Part shown: piece by piece, positions 46,441 to 56,232 of the stretch
Layout of the letters: each line of letters starts with the position of its first letter
Numbering within the stretch: position 1 is the first letter of the stretch
Source: Isoetes taiwanensis
Lineage: Eukaryota > Streptophyta > Lycopodiopsida > Isoetales > Isoetaceae
Assembly: GCA_021234155.1 (NCBI GenBank)
Contig: JAJEKV010000005.1
Span: 22,147,584 to 22,211,583, forward strand
Length of the DNA stretch: 64,000 nucleotides
Reading direction: 5' to 3'
Made by a program: the position numbers and the translations under genes
The notes under the pieces: generated by a model
Told to the model about the DNA's origin: nothing
Database searches by the model: none
The model's input: only the letters and a program-made list of their open reading frames with translations

Positions 46441-47109
46441 AAGTGAATGGGCAAAGTCTCTCCTAAGGCACCTCCGGGGTTGCTCTCAGATTCTTTGACT
46501 TTGAAGCATTATAGCGATGTTGTATTGAATCAATACAGTCGTTATCTTATTCCATGTTCAGTGAGCCTTTCTATAAGAGTATCACAAAGACATGAAGAGT
46601 CTTGTAACCCATCTTCTGTATTAATTGTTCTACTCTGCACTATGGTAAAACGTTGCTTCCATTCTCAGCCCTTGGGTCTCCATGGAATATGGGTGATGTT
46701 AGATGAGTTTCGTGGCAGTAGGGTGTCTGACTAGTCATGTTGTTTTGTATGCTATGTCCACTTTGTGTTATCTTCTGTGCCTATGTTCTTAATTGCTCGA
46801 ATTTATGAATCATCCCCGCTCCGGTTTGGTTGCCGTTCAAAAGGGTAGTCCTTTTATTTGGCACTAAAACAGCCTGCAATTTGCCTATAACGCATGCCCA
46901 AAATATGGGCAAAACAATGCAACTTTAGAGTCCCTGCCATTGTTATTTGAAGTACTAATATGATGCCACCATTACTACTGGCACATTGCCATGTATTAGT
47001 TTGTGAAGATATGCAAAGGCAAATGGATTAACAACGAATACACAACAATAAAGGGCCACGCCCCCACTCAAATTCATGATCACTTTTCTTTCATTTGGTA
47101 TCATTTGCG
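46441..47109. other. Intergenic, no gene recognised
   Basis: Flank between the PPR pseudogene and SINE-like copy B. There are only short frames. Confidence 0.45.
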
Positions 47110-47300
47110 TTTTTGGGTTGCCCCTAGGGGGCAAACCCTTGTTTATGTGGGCCTTTGGCATATCCTAAGTATATGCTAGAATATCCCTAGGATAATGCTG
47201 GTGACTGCTAAAAACTTATGATTGGCTGTAAATGCTCGGTCACTTCTGTTGGTGGGGGCAGCCGCTCTCGAAACCGGCTAACCAGAGAGGTATCTTGGGC
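47110..47300 (-). repeat. SINE-like repeat copy B
   Basis: TTTTT, GGGTTGCCCCTAGGGG, GCAAACCC, TTTATGTGGG, GGCATATCC, TATATGCTAGAATAT, TGCTGTAAATGCTC-like and GAAACCGGCTAACC occur in order. It is the most complete copy and lies about 380 bp before the TMEM41-like start codon. Minus-strand orientation is inferred from the poly-T end. Confidence 0.7.
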
Positions 47301-47676
47301 ATGGCAAGCAAATGCTATAAATGATTGCCGCTGTAGTGGCCAGCTGAAGAAAGCAGTGTTAACTTCATGGATGGAAGTGCTTTTTCTCGCATATTCTGGG
47401 AAGCTGCTCCATTTTTACATTACTTTGTGGAGGTGAGTATTCAGTAACAGTGCGAATTGTACATCTATTTTGATCTGTTTGTGTTTGCCTTGTTTTACTG
47501 TAGATCTGATTGCATATATGCGTTGGTTTTTCCAGTGCATTGTAAATTCAACTTGGATGTGGATCCTTTCCTGTAAATGCTTTTCTCAAGAGCATCGGAA
47601 ATAGAAATATACATGATATGCCTGCATGAAATCACTATGATTTTAGGGCACAGCTGATGAAGGCTGAATTCTCCAT

Positions 47677-49911
47677 ATGGAAGATCTCGAGCTTGGTGTC
47701 CTTGGCTTCCATGGCAAGATGCATTATCCAGATCCAAACAGTGCAGATGGACATCCAACCATAAAGATTAAACTTGATAGGTTTCTGTGGCTTCGCAAGC
47801 TGCTACTTCTAGCAATGATTTTTACCATTTCTTTTTCAATGGTCGCAGCTCTTTTTATGTCCCTCCCTAAAATCAGTATACAAGGGATGGGTCACTGGAA
47901 TTTGCATGCAGATATAAAGGACGAGGTTGTTTTGAAATTTCCAAGAAATGTAGAGGATCTGAGAACAGTTAGACGTGCTCTGGATTCATACCAAATACTC
48001 TATCATCGGCAGGTGCAAATTGGCATTTCAGGGCTTTATATCTTTCTCCAGACCTTCATGCTTCCTGGATCTATCTTCCTCAATATTCTGGCAGGCTCAT
48101 TCTATGACTTTTTTGAGGCTTTGCTTCTGGTGACGGTAAGCATCTATTATTGTTTCTGCATTAGTTGCTTTGAATTTTTTATGCCCTGCGCCTGCTAGCA
48201 TATTTTTAGTAATATAAGACTGCTTCTCCTGCAGTTCCATTATATATGGGAATTGAAAACCTGTTTGTAGCCTATTTTGGTTAAACAGTAGTGTAAGCAT
48301 GATGCCTTAAAATGTGTTAGCTGTTGTAGTCCATATCCTCATGACAGGGACAGTAAAAGATTGAAGCTTTTAGCCAAGAAAGAAGGCAATTTCTGGCAGT
48401 AAGTGGCTATTCATGGAAACGTCACGTGTTGTGGCTAGAATGGGAAAGGTGAAACCAATTTTAAGAGGTAAGGAATGTACATTGAGGAAATTAGAAAGGG
48501 CAAAAACATGATCATGATTGCTTTGTGATAAGAGAATTATCTGAATCAGCATATGAGAGCAAAATGTGGGCTGGCCTGAACTGCACCTACAGGCAATTCT
48601 AAGACCAAATTTGTCAGAAATCAAGATATGTAAGAGAACGAAAGAAAAGTTCCAACATAAATGCACACTCAGGCACCCACCAAGAAGCCTGCAATTTTTT
48701 TTAACTCAGTCATCATTACATGTACTTCAAGCACCATCACAACATGACTATACTCCCCAATTGTAGCATTCTCTGTAGTGCAATGGCTTATTGGTTGACT
48801 GGAATAAATTAAAATATGGCAGAACTTATATATTAGAAGTAGGAGGTTTTTCGATGCATTAGCAAATGCAGCATTGTGTGCGCGCGTGCGGGCGCGCGCG
48901 CGCGCGTGTGTGTGGGGTACATTGTAATGGCTTACTTGTTGAAAAAAATCCTGGCCAGATCTTGTATTCAACTAGAAGTAACAGGTCCTCAGTGTTTACT
49001 GTACTCAGCAAGAAGGAGTTTCTTGGCATCCTTAACTGAAGTAGTCCTAAATTGTATAATTTTGGTTCTTACCAAAATCCATAGACTGAGGCAGTATAAT
49101 TTATGTTAAGGTCGATCTTCTTTAGGGTAAATACTGCATGTTGCTGGCCTCTATTCCAGTGATGTGCCAGTGTTCTATTTAGTTTTTATACTTGTTTCAG
49201 CCTTTTAGGGTGTAGCTGTTTCTCTTTCAAAGAAACTAACCAGCTCTTGATTAGGACAAAAGTTGTTGTGAATCTTATTCATCCAACAGTAGCATTAGCA
49301 GCAGGTTTACTTAATCATATCTCATCTTGTTTTAGTACGTTGTATTTGATTTATTATTATATTTGTAAACTCAATGTTCTGGCAGACTTCTATAATTTAC
49401 ATTAGTTACTTGTTTCTGGCATCAATAGGATCTTCGATGTGCTACATCTTGTCTTACTTTGTTCTCAAAGATATTGTATATTATTACTTCCCTGAACGAT
49501 GTGAATGGTTAGCACGGGAGGTTCATAGGCATCGACAGAATCTCTTGAATTATGTCTTGTTCTTGCGGATAACTCCGCTCCTTCCTAACTGGTTTATCAA
49601 TGTATCATCTCCTTTGGTTTCTGTGCCCTTCAGGTAATTTTTACAAAATTTGGTTGTCTTTTTAAAATGGACTGTTTTGCCTAATGTTATTTCAGCCTTA
49701 CAGGGAATTCTTCATTGGGACATTTATTGGTGTAATTCCAGCTGGTATTGTTGCAGTGAACGCTGGGAAAATGTTGTCTCAGATAGATTCTTTAAATGAT
49801 TTATACGATACACAAACCCTGGCCATGCTCTTCTTTTTGGCGTTCCTTGTTCTATTACCAGTATTATGGAAAAGGCATTCAAAACAAGTCGTAATTGTGA
49901 AGACAACATGA
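47677..49911 (+). CDS. TMEM41/DedA (VTT) family membrane protein
   Basis: Three exons splice cleanly: 47677-48135, 49386-49633 and 49704-49911. The introns are GT-AG (GTAAGC...GGCAG in phase 0; GTAATT...TTACAG splitting an AGG codon). The product is 304 residues, ending at TGA 49909. After a cytosolic N-terminus, a hydrophobic segment spans about 42-64. FPRNVEDL begins at 88, then comes a membrane region with FLQTFMLPGS (about 122-131). Exon 2 carries LLNYVLFLRITPLLPNWFIN and SSPLVSVPF, and exon 3 FIGTFIGVIPAGIVAVNAGK. The F.RI.PLLPNWFIN and GT..G..P....AG signatures define the VTT/SNARE-associated Golgi domain; animal TMEM41B is an ER phospholipid scramblase used in autophagy. The C-terminus is lysine-containing but has no clear KKXX. 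A 5' untranslated exon ending at 47432 (GGAG|GTGAGT), with an acceptor at 47646, is plausible. SINE-like copy B overlaps the upstream region. Confidence 0.92.
48877..48915. repeat. Alternating GT/GC microsatellite in intron 1
   Basis: A nearly unbroken alternating purine-pyrimidine run (GTGTGCGCGCGTGCGGGCGC and on through (CG)n to (TG)n). It lies inside the first intron of the TMEM41-like gene. Confidence 0.9.
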
Positions 49912-50044
49912 CGTTACCCAATTTTGCAGCTCTGCATAACGAACATCTGGATCTATGCCAAGGCAGTTTATTTACTCTAGAAGAGGGGTCGGCCTCCCTC
50001 AAAGAATCAACCCCAGAATCAACACAAGAAGAGCATTCGTGCAA

Positions 50045-50275
50045 CGTAAATGTAGGTTAGGATCAATTCAGGCGCGTCAGCCAATCACGCCATGCCACGT
50101 GGCATCATTTCTTTTAAGGAATGCTAAGAGATTGTTATGTCGTCGTTGTCCCCTGTTTTTACTCAACATTCCTCCATTCTACGCAACATTCTTGGGTTTT
50201 ACCTGCGATTCCGGGGATTTCACTCCACATTCTTGATTTTTTTACTGCCAGAATTGATCCTAACCTCCATCCACG
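50045..50275. mobile_element. MITE-like element with terminal inverted repeats
   Basis: AGGTTAGGATCAATTC at 50054-50069 is the exact complement of GAATTGATCCTAACCT at 50251-50266. With three mismatches the pairing extends to AACGT at each end (50045-50071, 50249-50275). The roughly 230-bp element has no coding capacity. ACGTAAATGT at the left and ACGTTAATGT at the right edge could be a target-site duplication, but the spacing to the inverted repeats is unequal. It starts about 135 bp after the TMEM41-like stop codon, so it may be within that 3' untranslated region. Confidence 0.7.
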
Positions 50276-50948
50276 TTAATGTTTGTTAAAGGAGAAGCCT
50301 CTTAAAAAGGAGAGATTTTTCTGAGGCATTGCAACTTTACGTTGTGAATATTTTCGAAAGATAGTAAATGTCTCACCTGTGATTTCCATAATGGCCATGG
50401 TATATTAGATCGTAGCAGGATGGAAAAGGCAAAAAATGCACTCAATAGTCAATACTTTTGTTGTTCTCATGCCATGGGACCCAACTCCACATAGCTAGCC
50501 CCCCTTTCAATATAAAAACCACAAGCGCAACATTAAATAGAACGTCCATATCTTCTTAAATTGTTGAGTAATCAAATAGTTCCATTTATTAACTTATTAA
50601 CTGGAAAATTTATTAGGCCATTAAAGTTTCAATACCATTGCCACCTTACATTAGCCACCATAAACATCACTCTGGCCTAACTACCCTTTGACTCCCAAGG
50701 ATCTCAAACATAATCATGGCCACTCAATTATTATGCCATTGTCAGCTTTATATTTATTTATTTAGCTTACTCAAATTCCTTACAAGTTCAATATTTCCAA
50801 TATGTGCATTCCCTGGATCCGGTTCATGTGATTATTGCCCTGGCCTTGATTTCACCTCTATCTAACAATAGGCTTAACCGCTAAAATAACCAACCTAACA
50901 TTTGTGAAGAAATTTGTTGGCATAAATATTTGACCACAAAATCATGAT
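50276..50948. other. Intergenic, no gene recognised
   Basis: This is AT-rich flank with no coding or repeat structure recognised. Confidence 0.5.
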
Positions 50949-51325
50949 TTTTGGGTTGCCCTAGGGGCAAACCTTGGTTCGAAATTTTCTAGGCTTAATC
51001 AAGACCATCCGACAAATTCCCATACCTATCCCAAGCTCCAACACGAGGAGGCCTCGGTTCATCCCGGAAATACCAAGAAAACCTCTAATTTTCAGCCGGA
51101 TCTCTTCCTACCATTTCAAATCTATCCATTCAACTGGATTTTGTCCAGCAGGTTACAAGGGTTCTGGGGAACTTCCCGAACCAAGGGGCAAACCCTTGCT
51201 CATGTGGGTTTTTGGTATATTCTAAGCATATGCTGTAAATGCTCCAAACTTGGTGTTGCTCAGAACCGGCATCGCCACTCTTTTTGGGTGGTCATTTGTG
51301 GAAACCGGGCTAACCGCACCGCCAT
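50949..51325 (-). repeat. SINE-like repeat copy C, interrupted
   Basis: TTTTTGGGTTGCC and CTAGGGGCAAACC (50949-50975) are followed by about 200 bp of other sequence. A second start then appears at 51179 with GGGGCAAACCC, CTCATGTGGGTTTTTGG, GCTGTAAATGCTCC and GAAACCGGGCTAACC (51300-51316). It is either one copy with an insertion or two overlapping copies. Confidence 0.6.
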
Positions 51326-52361
51326 GGTCGAGCTTCGGGGTTTTCTTTGCCGAGGCCGTTCATTACTTTGATGGGTATGTTGATGAAATATGTGCGTCCA
51401 GGTGCTGCTGCAGAAGGGAATACTTCTACCGCTCCTGGTGCTGCATAGTATGGCTCTGGTGATATCCCTCCTTCTTTCGAATCCCCTCTCTACCTTGCCA
51501 TAAAACACACAACTACAAATGGCGGACTAAATCAGGACTGCATTGATTGCATTGATTCCATTCTGTAGTTCCATCCATTGCTTCCACTCTATGCATTGCT
51601 TTTGCTTTGATTTTGAATATATTCAGATATATATCTATGCATTAGAGACTATGTATTTGATTGATTAGACCATGCATGCGAATCTCCAGAAGCATTGATG
51701 GGACCATGACGATATTATTATTTAGCAGACGTCTTCTTAGAAAGCTCCAAAAGAGTCACGTTCAATAACAGTCAAGACTATATAAAAATATAGAAACAAT
51801 AACATTCCTGCTCATACCTTCAATCTTCTCAGTTTGGTTCTTGGTAGCAGGGTTAATGGTGGAGCATCAGCTATGGCATTCTGGTCTGCCTCAAAGAATA
51901 GGCTAAAACATGAGTATGCCGATTTGCAAACAACTCATTCCTTCAGATGGCACGTTCTTGTTTATTTCTAGGGTTTCTTATTTATTTCCAAGGTTTCTAG
52001 GCATTGTGATTTGCCTCAGACTAAAACTTGAGCAAGTCGGTTTGCAAACAACTTCTTCCTTCAAATGTCAGGTTCTTGTTTATTTCTATGGCAGTTTGTT
52101 CTCTCGTTTTCTAAAGTCTTGGAATAAGTGAGTCTTAAGAAAAAAATGCACACACAATCTGCTACTTGATATTTAAGCAATACTTGGTCTGCTTTCAAGA
52201 ACTTGAGGGATGTCCTACTCTAAAGAACAACTCATGGCTTTGAAACACTAGGCCTTCTGCATTGTTTTTGTCAGATTTGGTTATTGAGATGTGCAAGCCC
52301 TGCAACATGATAACATTTTGATGCCCATATTTGTTGTGTCTGATGTATGAATTTGTTGTAG
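51326..52361. other. Intergenic, no gene recognised
   Basis: A diverged direct duplication lies at 51915-52090 (GATTTGCAAACAACT..TTCCTTCA, GTTCTTGTTTATTTCTA in both copies). No gene is seen. Confidence 0.45.
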
Positions 52362-52962
52362 GTTTGTGAGCAGATAAAAAATAATGAAAATCTTCAAGGA
52401 GATATGTTTGTTTTCAAGAAAATGCTAGATGATAGTAAAGGACATCCGATGAGAAAGGCATGGTGTTATCCATGGGGATCAAGGGCAAGGGGTTTTTTAG
52501 TGGCTTATGGTAATCTATGATACTATCACTGTTAAATGACAATCTGAAATAGAATGGTCAAGCATTGGTGTTTTGAGAAATACATTATTTTATTTGAGTA
52601 GGATTGTGCTTTAATACAAAGCAATCTATGAAAGACTACCGTGACAATATCCTGAAAGATGAGCAAACAACCCGAAAACGTGAATCTTGGTTAGAGCTCG
52701 TTCTTCTTTCCCAGAGCGCAACTGTTGGAGGCTTGAAGCTTCAAGCAGCAAAGGCCTTTAAAGATATTTTGAAATGACTAGGATTCCAAGGCTGAAGGAT
52801 GTAGATGACAAAGAACTACTTGTTTTAGCAGACAAGATGTTTTTTACTATGAGAGATCGTGGTGTAGATGAGGAATTTGTTGGTAGATTTGAACGAGCTC
52901 GTGTTGTGTGCGCTGTAGACTCTGCATGTGGAACTAAAGATGATGGCAGAAGTGAGCGGTAG
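52362..52962 (+). pseudogene. Unrecognised spliced gene fragment with one frameshift
   Basis: Two exons join in phase. Exon 52362-52509 (after TGTAG; VCEQIKNNENLQGDMFVFKK and on to ARGFLVAYG, donor GTAATC) has one leftover base. The exon from 52602 (after GAGTAG) completes that codon and continues as LCFNTKQSMKDYRDNILKDE, ESWLELVLLSQSATVGGLKL and KAFKDILK to a stop at 52776. The next frame then carries PRLKDVDDKELLVLADKMFF and GRFERARVVCAVDSACGTKD to 52962. The protein-like content on both sides of the break suggests a single-base indel near 52770 in one original exon. I do not recognise the family. It is upstream, on the same strand, of the FCP1-like and Ulp1-like pieces and could belong to the same locus. 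Confidence 0.5.
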
Positions 52963-53764
52963 CTTGTCATAACTGGTGTGCTTGGGAGCTTGTGATAACT
53001 ATGGTACTTGGCTACACACCTGATGTTTAGACATTTTAGGTTCTACAAAGCTGTGTGTAAAAGGTTTTGGTAATGAGCCATCAGTGAAGATGACTGCTTG
53101 TAAAAATAGTTAGATTGCCAGGTCGGCTTTGTGGTTTGCATACATTGTACTTCTTGATTTTCAAAATGACCATTAGTAGATCAAGTTTTAGCTTTACATT
53201 TGCCTTCCCAAAACGACCATTACCAGATATTGTTATATTTTAACAGATATTGTTATGTTAATAATTGACAACAAGCTTGTGTAGAATAGTCTATTATGTT
53301 TGCGTAAAACAGTCTGTTCTGTTGTTAATTGATATAGAATAGAATATATAGTCCACAGAGACCAATAGGTGGTGTGAAAGCTCCATAAAAAGGAACTTTA
53401 GTTTAGCATAACAAGCAATTGATAAAATTTATCTTAATTTAACCCCGTGATCTAAAGGTGAATGTCATGGTTTTTGCCCGAGGAAGAGAGTGTTTGTTCA
53501 AATTCAACTCTTTGGAAGGATATTGTGGTGCAATTGTCATTTATATGTGATTGAATCCTAATGTGAGTAAGAATCTTAATTGTTTGTTATGATGTAAAAA
53601 CAATTGTTCATTATAGATATGATGTTCATTGCCATAAAAGACTATTGTCAATGAGTAATGAGGCTTGATAAATACATGCTATATTAGGGTGTTGTGTGTA
53701 CGAAAGTTTTTATGTATGCTAGTGCAATGTTTTTACGTAATTTATAAAAATAGTTGTTACTGAG
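52963..53764. other. Intergenic, no gene recognised
   Basis: This is AT-rich sequence with short local repeats around 53225-53300 (AGATATTGTTAT twice). No gene is seen. Confidence 0.5.
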
Positions 53765-53945
53765 TTTTTGGGTTGCCTCTAGGGGGACAAACCCTCGCTC
53801 AGGTGGGTTCTTAGCATATTCTAAGGATATTCCAAAAACTGCTTCAAACCTGCTAGCGTCCTTAAACTGGCAGTCATCCTCATTAGTGGGTGAAGCTCTT
53901 CTTACCGTGTAACCGGTAGCCGGAACAAAATCTAATGCATTGACC
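53765..53945 (-). repeat. SINE-like repeat copy D
   Basis: TTTTTGGGTTGCCTCTAGGGG, ACAAACCCTCGCTCAGGTGGG, GCATATTCTAAGGATAT and a GTGTAACCGGTAGCCGG end. The minus-strand 5' part (CCGGCTACCGGTTACACGG) has a look that could derive from a tRNA-type promoter, but I cannot confirm A and B boxes. Confidence 0.65.
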
Positions 53946-54169
53946 TGCAAGAATTGCATTCCGGGTCCCCATTATAATCTCTCAAAGCTCGAGCCAAGCC
54001 CCAGCAACAACCCTGTTCTTTGCTTGTGAACTGTGTCTTATTTTCTGCAGGGTTTTCAATCGGCCTTAGTATCTATGCTTGGGCTCTGCTTGTTCGCAGA
54101 CAGGGAGGCGACATCATCCTTGTGTTTATCGGCGGAGAGGCCAACATCAAATTTTACAGGAAAAAAATT

Positions 54170-54360
54170 CTTAAGGATGTGGAAGGAAGGAAGGAAGGAA
54201 GGTACTTTTATCGTCCACGGAGACCAATCGGCCTATGGGACCCAATACAAAAACGCAACAAGCGGATTACTGCCCGGATTAAAAAACCCCCGCCCCGAAG
54301 GGTTTTCGAGGGAAAAACCGTGGCAGCAACCAGCCTGCTGACAAGCTGTCCTAACATATA
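54170..54360 (-). mobile_element. LINE 3'-tail fragment
   Basis: The reverse complement matches the 3' end of the LINE at 23290-23500 over most of its length, including the block complementary to GGTCTCCGTGGACGATAAAA and the CCTCGAAAACCCTTCGG-like block. The (GGAA)n run at 54181-54202 represents its 3' simple-repeat tail on the opposite strand. No coding part of the element remains, so this is a severely 5'-truncated insertion. Confidence 0.75.
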
Positions 54361-54494
54361 AAATGCAGAAACACCCAAAAAGAAGCAGTTTCCAGGCCTA
54401 GATTACAGGAGTTCTTAGAATGGTGCTTTTCACAATTTGAGATTGCATTGTGATCCAGTATGATGTTGACTTGTTGGTGAGAAAGTTGCTGCAG

Positions 54495-54800
54495 GAATAT
54501 AAGGGCAGATTTCTTTTCATTTGGAATCAGGATGACTGCACCAACACAAAGTTAAAAGTGGTTAATAAGCCAATTTTCCTTAAGGATCTGTCCAAAGTGT
54601 ACCAGAAATACTGGAAATACCAAGTAAAAAACATATTGTTGATAGATGCCAACAGATATAAGGATTCAGCCAACCAGCTGAACACCATGATGTGTCCAAA
54701 TAGTTTGCTCCGGACAGATTGGATTCCAATTTCCTTTAAAAGCAACTCAAACCATAGCTGGAAGGACTTCTGGCTGCAGAAAATGTGTCTGCTTATGTGA
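54495..54800 (+). pseudogene. FCP1/SCP-like HAD phosphatase fragment
   Basis: After a CTGCAG acceptor the frame reads YKGRFLFIWNQDDCTNTKLK, then KPIFLKDLSKVYQKYWKY and KNILLIDANRYKDSANQLNT, ending at TGA 54798. Plant NLI-interacting-factor (FCP1-homology) phosphatases have W.Q..CT.TG......KP.FLK.L..VW......N.LL.DDSPYKA..NPPNT at this place. The DDSPYK motif is replaced by IDANRYKD, which loses an acidic metal ligand, and the N-terminal DLDxT motif with the catalytic aspartates is absent. Only the C-terminal half of the domain survives. It lies on the same strand, 170 bp upstream of the Ulp1-like gene. Confidence 0.65.
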
Positions 54801-54966
54801 AGGAAAATCAAATGTGGAACATGTGGGATTCTGAAGAGTCGCGCAACTGCATGAAAATATTCGAGAAGTATTTTCATAAATGAATCTTGTAAAACTCTTT
54901 GAAAGTCAATATAAGTAAAAAAATTTCTATGATATGTGTTGTACTTTTTCAATTTATAATATTTGA

Positions 54967-55932
54967 ATGGATTGTGAGCAAATGTTCTCATGTGTGTTTA
55001 GAACTAGAGACGATAGAGCTTCGGCAGTCCCTGTCTATCTAAAGCCACATACACATTTGGAAGTGGTGCTGAGTGGAACTGAAACTGTCGCGATTAGCTC
55101 CACCGACATAAAAATAATGGACGCTGATACGCAGTGGTTCAATGATCAATTGATCCTTCTCTTCTCAAGGTGATACTTTCATCTGATCTATGATCATCAG
55201 AATTGTGCCATCATATGCATATGTTTGCAGATACATGAATTTGATACTCCAAGGAATGAGCCATTCCTTTCATTTCTTTGACCCCTTTTTTACTCAACAT
55301 TGTCCAAGGACACAAATAATTACAAAACAATAAGGAAACATGTGAATCTAGATAAGTGCTAGTACATGTTTGTGCCTGCTTGTGATGGACATCACTGGAC
55401 CTGTTTTCTGATCGTAAGCCGTGCCTGTCTCGCACAGAGGTATAAACCAGGAATATATCACTTTGATGGCATGGGCTTGCATGGCAGAAGCAGACATATT
55501 GAGAGGTTAGTGCTTGCTCATTGCATTTTGCTGTTGTCACATAATGACAACAAACTTTGAATGCAGGTTCCTAAAATTGCTTGGACACAATAATTTCAGC
55601 TTTACAACCTCAGATGTTGTGAAAATTTCCAGAATGCCTCTACAAACCGATGGTCATTCATGTGGCCCTGCCGTACGTTCGTTTATGTACAAATTTGTGA
55701 GGGGGTACTTGAAAGGAATGATTATATTATTGCCTAATCTAATAAGTTAACTCAAATGCAGCAAACAAACCAAACTCTGTTATTGTAAAATTGTGGTTAA
55801 CTGCAGGTTGTGGACATTTCAGACCAGGATCTAGTTGATGTTAGAGTGTTCATGCTTGAAATTTTAAGATTAGAAGCAACAAAAGCTAGAATTGGGAGGA
55901 ACATATGTATTGGGAAGTATGTAGGTGCATGA
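54967..55932 (+). pseudogene. Ulp1-type (C48) cysteine protease, nearly intact
   Basis: Four exons are readable: 54967-55169, 55231-55505, 55567-55696 and 55807-55932, with GT-AG introns whose phases agree. Exon 1 ends in DADTQWFNDQLILLFS and exon 2 starts RYMNLILQGMSHSFHFFDPF, the usual Ulp1 W.ND..I......... HFF entry. DGHHWTCFLI gives the catalytic histidine, GIYHFDGMGLHG the aspartate, PLQTDGHSCGPA the glutamine and cysteine. The product would end at TGA 55930. Two lesions break it: a frameshift near 55330 and a TAG at 55361, both in exon 2. Ulp1 enzymes cleave SUMO or related tags; in plants many copies belong to transposons. The neighbouring convergent transposase-type gene supports that origin. 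Confidence 0.82.
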
Positions 55933-56232
55933 GTCACCTTGTACTTTCAAAACACTGTATATCTTTCTTATGTACATAATTGTTACTGTAACCTCTATTC
56001 ATTTGAATGAAAATTCATATTCAATTATATGTTCTTTGTCACAAAACAAGGCGTCAAGTGTTCAAAAGAATTTGAATCTTCAAAAGAAATCAAGACAAAC
56101 TCATTTTCACAGCTGAAGCACAAAACTTCAGATGAGTTCTGAAAATTATAGAATGGTTTTACATTTCATCCTCATCATAAAGAACTCCGAGTAAATTCTA
56201 TAAAATTTTCTCCTCGTCTAAAGAATCCAGCC

